From contig NZ_SLWN01000009.1 in the NCBI RefSeq assembly GCF_004342025.1, positions 186,001 through 250,000 on the forward strand: a stretch of 64,000 nucleotides of DNA, written 5' to 3'. This DNA comes from Kribbella steppae. Lineage in GTDB: Bacteria; Actinomycetota; Actinomycetes; Propionibacteriales; Kribbellaceae. Shown piece by piece: positions 25,961 through 33,771 of this stretch; the first letter of the stretch is position 1; each line of letters begins with the position of its first letter. The notes under the pieces are model-generated. The model had not been told where the DNA came from. It saw only the letters and a program-made list of their open reading frames with translations, and did not search any database. The translations under genes were made by a program, and so were the position numbers.

Positions 25961-26471
25961 GATCGGTCACCTCCTTCACGGCAAGCAACGGCGCCAGAGC
26001 CTGGCGCGCCCGGGCAAGCCGCGATTTCACCGTGCCGGACGGCAGTTGCAGTTCCTCGGCGATCTGCTCGATCGGCAGATCCATGACGTGATGCAGTACG
26101 ACGACCGCCCGCTGCGTCGGCGTGATCCGGGCCAGCGCCGCGGCCACATCCAACGCCTCACCATCCGGCCCGGGGACCTCGGTCGGCCGACCCCTGAGCT
26201 TCGCCAGCGCACGCGTCGCGACCTGCTGTCGCCGCAACCGGCTCACCAGCGTGCGTACGGCGACCGCCCGCACCCAGGCCTCCGGGTCGTCGTACCGGCG
26301 GATTGAGTCCCAGCGGCTGAGCAGCTTCACGTACGCGTCCTGCGCAACCTCCTCGGCGTCCGCCCGGGAACCCCCGATCGACACCAGGACGCCGATCAGC
26401 CGCGGCCAGGTCCGCCGGTACAGCGCGGCCACGTCCGCCGCCGGATCGCCGTCGAAGTCCTGCACACTCAC
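25953..26471 (-). CDS. SigE-family ECF RNA polymerase sigma factor
   Basis: A 172-residue ECF sigma factor. Region 2 is FDGDPAADVAALYRRTWPRL... with DAEEVAQDAYVKLLSRW (about 38-54) for core and -10 recognition. Region 4 is LARITPTQRAVVVLHHVMDL followed by the helix-turn-helix PIEQIAEELQLPSGTVKSRLARA (about 130-155). It belongs to the actinobacterial SigE (ECF40-like) group. The GTG at 26471 directly follows GGGGAGGG; the second GTG at 26465 has better spacing and may be the real start. It is followed by a membrane protein with anti-sigma architecture. Confidence 0.9.
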   Translation of the reverse strand: MSVQDFDGDPAADVAALYRRTWPRLIGVLVSIGGSRADAEEVAQDAYVKLLSRWDSIRRYDDPEAWVRAVAVRTLVSRLRRQQVATRALAKLRGRPTEVPGPDGEALDVAAALARITPTQRAVVVLHHVMDLPIEQIAEELQLPSGTVKSRLARARQALAPLLAVKEVTDHA

Positions 26472-26573
26472 CCCTCCCCACCGGTCGTCACACGGCTAAC
26501 ACGCGCGACTACCGCACCCGGTTCCATCCCGGTCCGAAGAAGTTTTCCCGGCCGGAGGACCGAGCGGTAGGTG

Positions 26574-26620
26574 TTGCACTCCGGAGATCTGAGAGATTAC
26601 TCTCGAAACATGTCTCTCAG
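26574..26620 (+). promoter_or_regulatory. promoter and operator-like repeats of the ArsR gene
   Basis: A -35-like TTGCAC (26574-26579), 18-bp spacer and -10-like TACTCT (26598-26603) end 6 nt before the ATG at 26610, so the mRNA may be leaderless. Inverted repeats overlap it: CTGAGAGA (26589-26596) with TCTCTCAG (26613-26620), and GAGAG-ATTA-CTCTC (26591-26604). This layout would let the ArsR protein block its own transcription. Confidence 0.55.
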
Positions 26621-27191
26621 AAATCCGTACGGCGACTTCGAGATCACCGACCCGCAGGCGATGCGGGCGTTGGCGCATCCCGTCCGGCTGGCCGCGCTCA
26701 GCTGGTTGCAGAAGAACGGCCCGGCGACGGCGACCCAGCTGTCCGAGCACGTGGGCGCGTCGCCGTCGGTTACCAGCTGGCATCTGCGCCACCTGGCGAA
26801 CTTCGGCCTGGTGGTCGACGAGCATCCGCCGGACGCGGACAAGCGGCAGCGCTGGTGGCGAGCGGTGGCGCGCGGGTTCCGGTACGAGATGCCGGACACC
26901 CCTGAGGGCGTCGAGGCCGGCCGACTACTCCGTGCCGAGATGATGAACCAGGCGCTGGAGTCCGCCCAGCAGTGGCTGGTCGAGACCGAATCCGAGCTGG
27001 ACCCCGAGTGGGACCGGCTGGCCGGCTCCGCGAACACCCGGCTGGTGCTCACCGCAGCCGAGGCCGAGGCCGTCGAGGACGCCATCGAGCAGCTGCTGGC
27101 GCCCTACGTCCAGCGCGGCGAAGAGGGCGCACCCGCGGACGCCCGGGCGATCCGCTATCTCCGCATGTCCTTGCCTGAAGCACCAAACTGA
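26610..27191 (+). CDS. ArsR-family winged-helix regulator
   Basis: A 193-residue regulator. The winged helix-turn-helix lies at about 15-80: ITDPQAMRALAHPVRLAAL, ATQLSEHVGASPSVTSWHLRHL and a wing with the basic KRQRWW. A C-terminal helical extension of about 100 residues is common in the subgroup paired with MFS exporters. No metal-binding CxC is present, so it likely senses an organic ligand. The start ATG lies inside an inverted repeat. It is followed 16 bp later by an MFS exporter, presumably its target. Confidence 0.88.
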   Translation: MSLRNPYGDFEITDPQAMRALAHPVRLAALSWLQKNGPATATQLSEHVGASPSVTSWHLRHLANFGLVVDEHPPDADKRQRWWRAVARGFRYEMPDTPEGVEAGRLLRAEMMNQALESAQQWLVETESELDPEWDRLAGSANTRLVLTAAEAEAVEDAIEQLLAPYVQRGEEGAPADARAIRYLRMSLPEAPN

Positions 27192-27207
27192 CCGGGGGAC
27201 CCCACAG

Positions 27208-28464
27208 GTGAAGACTCTTCCCGCCACGAGTCTCTGGCGCGACCGGCAGTTCCGGACCTTCTGGTCCGCGCAGACCGTCTCCGAGTTCGGCGACCGGGTC
27301 ACCGAGCTGTCGTTGCCGCTGATCGCCGTACTGCTGCTCGACGCGTCACCCAGTCAGGTCGGCTTCCTCACCGCTGCGGTCTGGCTGCCGAACATCGCGT
27401 CGCTGTTCATCGGCACGTGGGTCGACCACCGGCCGGACAAACGCCCGCTGATGATCGCGGCCGACATCGCCCGGGCGGGCCTGCTGCTCACCCTTCCCGC
27501 GGCGTACTGGCTGGACATGCTGACGCTCGGCCATCTCTACGTGATCGCCATCCTGGCCGGGACCGCCGACGTCGTGTTCGGTACGTCGTACGCGTCGTTC
27601 TTCGTCCGTCTGGTCTCGCGCGACCAGTTCCTCGAGGCGAACAGCAAGCTCTCCGCGACCCGGTCCATCTCGTTCATGGGCGGCCCGGCGATCGCCGGCG
27701 CGCTCGTGCAGTGGCTGACGGCACCGATCGCGATCGTGGTCGACGCGCTCTCGTTCCTGGTGTCGGCGTTCCAGCTCGGCCGGCTCAAGACGCCTCCAGG
27801 GGAGCCCGAAGAGTCGGTCGAGCCGCTCCTGAAGCGAGCCCGCGCCGGGATGCACTACCTGCTCCACCACCCGTATCTGCGCAGCAGTCTCGGCTGCGCG
27901 ACGACGGTCAACTTCTTCAACCTGATCAGCCTGGCGCTGCTCGTCCTGTTTGCCAGCCGCAACCTCGAACTGTCCGCCGGGACGATCGGTCTGGCGTTCG
28001 GGATCGGCGCCTCCGGCGGCCTGCTCGGCGCCCTGGCCGCTTCTCCGCTGACCCGGATCTTCGGTGCCGGACGGGTGATCGCGGCCAGCTCGATCATCTT
28101 CCCGGGGTCGATCGCGATCGCGGCGCTCGCGGACGGTCCGACCTGGGCCCGGGCCACCGCGCTGGCCGCGGCCGAGTTCATCGGGGCGTTCGCGGTGATG
28201 TGCTTCGACGTACCGCTCAACTCGCTGCAGGCCGCGGTCACGCACGACCACATGCGCAGCCGGGTCGCGGGCGCGTTCAGCAGCATCAACTACGGCGTAC
28301 GACCGCTCGGCGCGATCGTCGGCGGCCTCCTCGGTACCTGGATCGGCGTCCGTGAGACCTTGCTCGTCTCGGCAGCCGGCGGCTTCCTCGCCGTCCTGTG
28401 GCTGGTCCGCTCCCCCATCATCCGCACCCGCAGCCTCGACGGCCTGCAGCCACCGGAGATCTAG
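27208..28464 (+). CDS. MFS transporter, enterobactin/macrolide exporter-like
   Basis: A 418-residue permease with 12 predicted helices. N-terminus LWRDRQFRTFWSAQTVSEFGDRVTELSLPLI is typical of the MFS group that includes EntS and macrolide pumps (TIGR00900/MefA-like). A cytoplasmic loop separates the two halves at about 190-215. Start GTG at 27208 has GGGGG upstream. It forms an operon with the ArsR gene. Substrate unknown. Confidence 0.85.
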   Translation: MKTLPATSLWRDRQFRTFWSAQTVSEFGDRVTELSLPLIAVLLLDASPSQVGFLTAAVWLPNIASLFIGTWVDHRPDKRPLMIAADIARAGLLLTLPAAYWLDMLTLGHLYVIAILAGTADVVFGTSYASFFVRLVSRDQFLEANSKLSATRSISFMGGPAIAGALVQWLTAPIAIVVDALSFLVSAFQLGRLKTPPGEPEESVEPLLKRARAGMHYLLHHPYLRSSLGCATTVNFFNLISLALLVLFASRNLELSAGTIGLAFGIGASGGLLGALAASPLTRIFGAGRVIAASSIIFPGSIAIAALADGPTWARATALAAAEFIGAFAVMCFDVPLNSLQAAVTHDHMRSRVAGAFSSINYGVRPLGAIVGGLLGTWIGVRETLLVSAAGGFLAVLWLVRSPIIRTRSLDGLQPPEI

Positions 28465-28476
28465 GGTGCGCCCTAG
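28461..28476. terminator. short bidirectional hairpin spanning two stop codons
   Basis: CTAGGG (28461-28466), loop TGCG, CCCTAG (28471-28476). The TAG stops of two convergent MFS genes lie in the two arms. A short stem, so weak evidence for termination. Confidence 0.45.
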
Positions 28477-30050
28477 TCGTCGATCTCGAGCTTGGCGACC
28501 GTCCGGCGGAGTGGGACCTCCTTGATGAAGAGCACCGCGATCAGGCTGACCACTGCACACGCTGCCGCGATCAGGAAGATCCGGCCGGTCGCGTCGCCGT
28601 ACGACTGTCGCACCAGTTCCGCCAACTGCGGCGGCAGGTGACCGACGTCGAGCAGACTCGTGCTTCCGGAGCCGCCCTCCTGCAACTTCCGCGCAGCCTC
28701 GGCACCGCCTGGTCCGGCGAGCAGTCCCTGAATGATCAGGTCCTTCACCCGGACCGCGAGCACGGCACCAAGAACCGAGACACCGACGGCACCACCCAGA
28801 CTGCGGAAGAACGAGACCGTCGCGCTCGACGCACCGATCTCACTGACGTCCACAGTGTTCTGTACGGCGAGCACCAGGTTCTGCATCGTCATACCCATGC
28901 CGAGACCCATCGCCAGCATGCCGATACCGACGTACCAGTACGGCGTGGTGTGGTCGATCGTGCCGAGGACCGCCAGGCCGGCGACCAGAAGGATGCCACC
29001 GGCAACCAGGTAGCGCTTCCACTTGCCGAACCGGGTGATCAGCTGGCCGGAGCCGACCGAGCCGAAGAACGACCCGAGCATCATCGGGATGGTCAGCAGG
29101 CCGGCCTCGGTCGGGCTGTAGCCGCGGGCCACCTGGAAGTACTGACCGAGGAACAGCGCGCTGCCGAACATCGCGACACCGACCGCGAGGCTGGCCACGA
29201 TCGCCAGCGCGGTGGTGCGCTGCCTGACCACCTTCAGCGGGACCAACGGCTCCGCGACGCGATTCTCGACCACGACGGCGAGGATGCCGAACAGCAGGGT
29301 GCCACCGACGAACAGCGCCGACTGCCAGGACATCCAGGCGAAGTCGTGGCCGGCGAAGGTGACCCAGATCAGCGGAAGGCTGGCGGCGACGCTGATCAGT
29401 ACGGCGCCCAGATAGTCGATCCGGACCCGGCGCTTGATCAACGGCAGGTGCAGGTACTTCTGCAGGATCACCAGGCTGATGACGGCCAGCGGGACGCACA
29501 CGTAGAAGCACCAGCGCCAGCCGAGCCACGAGGTGTCGACGATGACGCCACCGATGAGCGGACCGCTCACGGTCGCGACGGCCATCACGGCTCCCATGTA
29601 GCCGGAGTACCGGCCGCGGTTACGGGGCGGGATCGCGGCGCCGATGATCGCCTGCGCCAACGCCATCAGACCGCCCATCGCGAGACCCTGCAGAACGCGG
29701 GCGCCGATCAGGAACGGCACGTTGTGGGACAGGCCGGCCAGCGCGGACCCGACCACGAACAGCGAGATCGCCAGCTGTACAAGGAGTTTCTTGCTCATCA
29801 GGTCGGCGAGCTTGCCCCAGATCGGGGTGGACACGGTGGTGGCCAGCAGGCTCGCGGTCAGCACCCAGGTGTACTGCGTCTGGGAGCCTTCGAGGTCGGC
29901 GATGATCGTCGGCAGGGCATTGCTGACGATCGTGGAGCTCAGCATCGCGGTGAACAGCGCGGCGAGCAGGCCGATCAGGATCTCGAGAATCTCGCGGTGG
30001 GTGAGTTCCGGCGTGCTGGGCGCAAGTTGCCGGGTCTCGATGACAGTCAT
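28473..30050 (-). CDS. MFS drug:H+ antiporter, DHA2 (EmrB/QacA) family
   Basis: A 525-residue permease with 14 predicted helices. Motif C-like sequences of drug antiporters are visible: LDTTIV-equivalent region near the N-terminus (MLSSTIVSNALPTI), GKLADLMSKK (motif A, about 78-87) and GPLIGGVIVDTSWLGWRWCFYVCVP (split around the DHA2 signature). It is expected to expel hydrophobic drugs or a self-made metabolite using proton motive force. The ATG overlaps the stop of the upstream MarR gene by 4 bp (ATGA), so expression should follow that regulator. Confidence 0.9.
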   Translation of the reverse strand: MTVIETRQLAPSTPELTHREILEILIGLLAALFTAMLSSTIVSNALPTIIADLEGSQTQYTWVLTASLLATTVSTPIWGKLADLMSKKLLVQLAISLFVVGSALAGLSHNVPFLIGARVLQGLAMGGLMALAQAIIGAAIPPRNRGRYSGYMGAVMAVATVSGPLIGGVIVDTSWLGWRWCFYVCVPLAVISLVILQKYLHLPLIKRRVRIDYLGAVLISVAASLPLIWVTFAGHDFAWMSWQSALFVGGTLLFGILAVVVENRVAEPLVPLKVVRQRTTALAIVASLAVGVAMFGSALFLGQYFQVARGYSPTEAGLLTIPMMLGSFFGSVGSGQLITRFGKWKRYLVAGGILLVAGLAVLGTIDHTTPYWYVGIGMLAMGLGMGMTMQNLVLAVQNTVDVSEIGASSATVSFFRSLGGAVGVSVLGAVLAVRVKDLIIQGLLAGPGGAEAARKLQEGGSGSTSLLDVGHLPPQLAELVRQSYGDATGRIFLIAAACAVVSLIAVLFIKEVPLRRTVAKLEIDD

Positions 30051-30565
30051 CGGTCTCCAGTCGAAGGTACGGGCGGTGTGCGCCGTGCGGACCTGGTGAC
30101 GTCGGTGATGGCGTGCGCGATTCGCTGCATGGTGTCAGCGGCGGCGAGCAGCGCATCGTCGTCGAGATCCGCCAGGGCGGCGCGAAGATTCTGGGTGTAG
30201 GACGCGTAGAGGGCCTCCAGTTGGGCCTGACCGCGCGGCGCCAGGCTGACCAGGCCGACTCGCGCGTCGGCCGGATCCGGCCGACGGCTCACCAGGCCGT
30301 CGGCCTCCAGCGCGGTCAGCTGCCGGCTCACCACCGACGCGTCGACACCGAGCTTGGCGGCGAGCTCACCGCCGCGTTGCTCGCCGTCCCTCAGCAGAAC
30401 CTTGAGCACACTCGCATCAGCCCGCCGCAGTCCACCGTCGAGCGCCAGATGCCGGTGCTCGACACACCGCACGGCGCGGATCAGTGAACTGACTCCTTCG
30501 AGCAGTTCCTGGGCCGGCGCGTCCCGCTCTACCCCCGGGACGAGGGGTTCCTGAGCTAGTTGCAT
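30047..30565 (-). CDS. MarR-family regulator
   Basis: A 172-residue winged-helix regulator. DNA-binding region about 60-115: ASVLKVLLRDGEQRGGELAAKLGVDASVVSRQLTALEADGL with the wing RRPDPADARVGLVSL. It precedes and overlaps a DHA2 exporter gene, the classic arrangement for a ligand-responsive repressor of an efflux pump. I use the ATG at 30565; the frame is open to 30601. The inverted repeat at 30569-30592 overlaps its promoter. Confidence 0.9.
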   Translation of the reverse strand: MQLAQEPLVPGVERDAPAQELLEGVSSLIRAVRCVEHRHLALDGGLRRADASVLKVLLRDGEQRGGELAAKLGVDASVVSRQLTALEADGLVSRRPDPADARVGLVSLAPRGQAQLEALYASYTQNLRAALADLDDDALLAAADTMQRIAHAITDVTRSARRTPPVPSTGDR

Positions 30566-30601
30566 AACCCAACTATATACGGGATTAGTTGGTTTCTGCA
30601 A
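30566..30601 (-). promoter_or_regulatory. MarR/DHA2 promoter with operator
   Basis: On the minus strand a -35 TTGCAG (30601-30596), 18-bp spacer and -10 TATAGT (30577-30572) end 6 nt before the ATG at 30565, so the transcript is probably leaderless. The perfect inverted repeat CCAACTA (30569-30575) / TAGTTGG (30586-30592) overlaps the -10, a typical autoregulatory MarR site. Confidence 0.7.
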
Positions 30602-30622
30602 CCATATGGCAGACTGGCCAGT

Positions 30623-30634
30623 TCCGTATACGGA
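30623..30634. repeat. 12-bp perfect palindrome TCCGTATACGGA
   Basis: It lies in the 185-bp space between the divergent MarR gene and the exopolysaccharide operon, with CCATATGG (30602-30609) nearby. It could be a binding site for a regulator of the rightward operon; no protein can be assigned. Confidence 0.4.
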
Positions 30635-30750
30635 GTGTAGTTCTTCGTCGGCGGTGACACCTTTTCGGCAACTCTCCGTTATCCTCGCCAGAGGGGCGCA
30701 CTGTGCTGCGGCGGTGCACCGAAGTCCAGGTCAGCGACTGAGGCGAGGCC

Positions 30751-32385
30751 ATGAAGGCCACGGGAATCGAACAAGACCGGTTTGAGCCGACCGTTTTCGG
30801 CGCGATGCGCCGGTACCGGGCCATGGTTCTGCTCATCGCGGTGCTGACAGCCGCGGCGGCGGTCGGGTACTCGTTGGTGCAACCGGAGATCTACCGGTCG
30901 TATGCCACGGTCACGGTGCCGCAGAGCTCGCTTGACCAGGACGAGTCCCGTGACCAGTACTTCGACAGCCAGGTGCTGCTGCTGCAATCCCAGGAGGTCG
31001 CCGATCGCGCCGCCCGCATCGCCAACGCGGCCCTGAACGAGAACGTGCTGTCCATGCGCGACTTCGCGGGCGAAGGCAAGTCGTTGGAGATCACCCCGCC
31101 GGAGGGGAGCACGCCAGGCGGCTTCGGCTCCAGCATCGTTGCCCTGACCTTCACCTGGCCGAACTCCAGGGTCGCCCAGACCGCTGTCAACGCGGTACTC
31201 CAGGCCTTCGACGACGTACGTTCCGCCGACATCGCTGCTCAGGGCACCGACGACGTCGCCGCTGTCGAGCGAACCATCCGGGACGCTCGCGCCAAGGGCC
31301 AGCTGGCCGACCTGCTGAACCAGCGGACGCAGACGCTGGTAAACCTGCAGTTGGCCCTGGCCAATCACCCGACTGTCGCCTGGGCCACGGAACCGCAGGT
31401 GCCGATCAATGGCAACTCGAAGCGGTCCGGTGCCATCGGGCTGCTGGCCGGACTCGTGCTGGGTGCCGCGCTGGCCTACTGGCGGGCCAGCCGCCGCCGC
31501 TGCGTCGACGACCGGTCCGACCCGCTCGCGATCTACGACGTGCCGCTCATGGGCGAGATTCCGTCGGCCGAGAGAAAGGGGATCCGGTCCGGCCTCTCGG
31601 CTGCGGCCGATCCGCTGCCGATGGCCGCCGACCCGCAGTCGCCGGCGGCCGAGGCGTTCCGGTTCGCCGCGGCAGCGGTCGAGCGGATTCACGCTACCCG
31701 CGACGACCGGCTGGCCGTCGTCTTCGTCTCGGCGGGCACCGGTGCCGAGCGGAGCGCAGTCGTGGCCAATATCGCGCTCGCTGTCGCCGAGAGCGGGACG
31801 CCGGTGCTGGCGGTGGACGCCGATGCCACCGGGGGCCTCACCGCTCTGCTCCTGCCCGGCAGCCCACAAGCCGACGGCTTCGAGCAGGTGGTGGCCGGCC
31901 GCCGTTCGGTGTTGGACTGCATCGAGCTCAGCCCGCTCAACCCGGACGTCACCGTTCTCCGGGCGGGTCCCGCCCGGGTGAAGCGGACCACCGGCCAGGC
32001 GTACGCCGAATCGGTGGAGAAGATCATCGCCGAGGCCAAGGCGTCGTTCGACCTCGTGCTGATCGACAGTCCCGCGCTGCTCAGCGTGGCGAATGCCGTC
32101 GAACTGGTGCAGGACGCGGATGCGTCCGTCGTCGTCCTCGGCCCCGGCGAATCGGTCCAGGACCACGTCACCATGGTCGAACGGCTGGACAGGGTCGAGT
32201 CCGACCTCGCCGGCTACCTCTACCGGCAGACAAGCCCTGGGCCGAGGGTCCTCCGCCGACTGCGGGTGCGGTTCGCTGCCCAGGTCGCTCGCCGGACCAA
32301 CCCCGAGAACGTGCCGTCAGCCAAGCAGTTCGCCTACCGGCCCGCCAAGGACCGCCGATCGTCGGCACGCGTACCGCAAGGCTGA
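30751..32385 (+). CDS. Wzz-like chain-length protein fused to a BY-kinase-like domain with degenerate Walker A
   Basis: A 544-residue protein. Two membrane helices (about 22-43 and 223-241) bracket an extracytoplasmic Wzz domain; a cytoplasmic domain from about 285 resembles bacterial tyrosine kinases of the CpsD/Wzc type. Its Walker A region reads AGTGAERSAV, with Arg334 in place of the essential Lys and no Thr/Ser pair; Walker A' (VLAVDAD) and Walker B (LVLIDSPALL) remain. The C-terminus lacks a tyrosine cluster. It may be a pseudokinase that organises polymer export. It starts a three-gene exopolysaccharide operon with a Wzy-like protein and a beta-helix protein. Confidence 0.8.
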   Translation: MKATGIEQDRFEPTVFGAMRRYRAMVLLIAVLTAAAAVGYSLVQPEIYRSYATVTVPQSSLDQDESRDQYFDSQVLLLQSQEVADRAARIANAALNENVLSMRDFAGEGKSLEITPPEGSTPGGFGSSIVALTFTWPNSRVAQTAVNAVLQAFDDVRSADIAAQGTDDVAAVERTIRDARAKGQLADLLNQRTQTLVNLQLALANHPTVAWATEPQVPINGNSKRSGAIGLLAGLVLGAALAYWRASRRRCVDDRSDPLAIYDVPLMGEIPSAERKGIRSGLSAAADPLPMAADPQSPAAEAFRFAAAAVERIHATRDDRLAVVFVSAGTGAERSAVVANIALAVAESGTPVLAVDADATGGLTALLLPGSPQADGFEQVVAGRRSVLDCIELSPLNPDVTVLRAGPARVKRTTGQAYAESVEKIIAEAKASFDLVLIDSPALLSVANAVELVQDADASVVVLGPGESVQDHVTMVERLDRVESDLAGYLYRQTSPGPRVLRRLRVRFAAQVARRTNPENVPSAKQFAYRPAKDRRSSARVPQG

Positions 32386-32391
32386 TGCGGG

Positions 32392-33771
32392 ATGTCGCCC
32401 ACCGGTAGCCCTCGTACGTACGGCGGCTTCGTGGGCGCTCCGTCGCCGGCGGCATCAGGACGCCTCTGGGTCCTCTACGGCCGCTTGCTCGGCCCTCTCC
32501 TGGCCGGATATCTGCTCTTCGACCGGGCCTTCGCATACCTCCATCTGCCGGGCAGTCCGCTGTTCGTCGGCGAGATGGTGCTGTGGGTCGGCGCGGTGGC
32601 GACCCTCGTGGCGACCCGGTACCTCCAAATGCCGATCAGGGACGAGCCGATTCTCGCGCTGCTCGTGACGTTCGCGCTCTGGGGATTGATCCGGATGGTG
32701 CCGGGCGTGGCCACCTACCAGCTGGACGCGGTGCGGGATGCCGCGCTCTGGTTCTACTGCCTGTTCGCGTTCTTCGTGACGGCTGCGCTGGCCAGGTCGC
32801 CGGAGCTACTCGACCGATTGATCACCCAGCTCGCCCGGCTGACTCCATTGCTGTTGCTGTGGCTGCCGTTCGCCGTAGTGCTCTATCCGCTGGCCCAGGA
32901 CGCACCCACGGTGCCGTTCTCCACTGTGTCGGTGCTGTCACACAAATCCGGGAGCTCAGCCATCGCGGCGCTGCTCGTACTCGGGTCCATGTGGCTCATG
33001 CCCGGCACGCGCAGCGCTCGCAGCCGCGCGATCTGGAGCGTGATGGCACTCTTGGTCATCGCCCTCGCCGCCACCCAGAACCGGGGCGGTCTGCTCGGCG
33101 TGATCGCCGGCCTCGCCGTCGGGTTGGCGTTCGTCCGCAACCGCGTGGGGCTCGCTGCCCGCGTCGTACTCGTCATGGGCGCCGGACTGGGCCTGGCGTC
33201 GCTGCTGTCGCTGAACGTACCGCTCGGCGGATTGCAGGGGCGGGAGTTCTCGGCCTCGCAACTGATCAACAACCTGATGAGCCTCAGCGGGAAGGACACG
33301 CCCGGCAACCTGGGCGGCACGGTCGAGGGGCGTCAGCAACTGTGGACGCGGATCCTCGACAAACAGGTGGCGGACGGCCATCTGATCGACGGGTCCGGCT
33401 TCGGTCAGAACCTGGCCACCGAGGTCGGCATCTACGACGCGGGCAAGGACACCTTGCGGAGCCCGCACAACTCCCACCTGCACATCGTGGCCAGGATGGG
33501 TCTGGTCGGCATCACCTTGTGGATCGCCTTGTGGGTGGGCTGGTACTGGCGGCTGCTCGCCGGTTGCCGACGCCTGGCGCGGGAGGGTTCGCACACCCGA
33601 CGGCAGGTGGCAGTGCTCTCGCTGATGGTGACCACGGCGGTGCTGGTGTCCTGCTTCTTCGATCCCCAGCTGGAGGGACCGCAAGTGGCGGCCCTGCTGT
33701 GGACCACGTTCGGGATCGGTATGGCGGTGACTACGGTCCGGCCCTGGTTCCGTCATGAGACCCGACCGTGA
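32392..33771 (+). CDS. O-antigen ligase/polymerase-like membrane protein (Wzy/WaaL fold)
   Basis: A 459-residue protein with about ten membrane helices and one large extracytoplasmic loop (about 285-365) that contains the conserved Arg of GTVEGRQQLW and the His motif RSPHNSHLHIVARMGLVG (about 363-380). These features match the O-antigen ligase/polymerase domain. It probably polymerises or transfers an exopolysaccharide. It starts 6 bp after the Wzz-like gene and its stop overlaps the next gene by 4 bp. Confidence 0.85.
   Translation: MSPTGSPRTYGGFVGAPSPAASGRLWVLYGRLLGPLLAGYLLFDRAFAYLHLPGSPLFVGEMVLWVGAVATLVATRYLQMPIRDEPILALLVTFALWGLIRMVPGVATYQLDAVRDAALWFYCLFAFFVTAALARSPELLDRLITQLARLTPLLLLWLPFAVVLYPLAQDAPTVPFSTVSVLSHKSGSSAIAALLVLGSMWLMPGTRSARSRAIWSVMALLVIALAATQNRGGLLGVIAGLAVGLAFVRNRVGLAARVVLVMGAGLGLASLLSLNVPLGGLQGREFSASQLINNLMSLSGKDTPGNLGGTVEGRQQLWTRILDKQVADGHLIDGSGFGQNLATEVGIYDAGKDTLRSPHNSHLHIVARMGLVGITLWIALWVGWYWRLLAGCRRLAREGSHTRRQVAVLSLMVTTAVLVSCFFDPQLEGPQVAALLWTTFGIGMAVTTVRPWFRHETRP

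Noticed and set aside
28398..30200. Open frame of 600 codons on the plus strand
   Set aside because: Antisense to the DHA2 exporter, hydrophilic Asp/Gln/Arg-rich, no recognisable domain.
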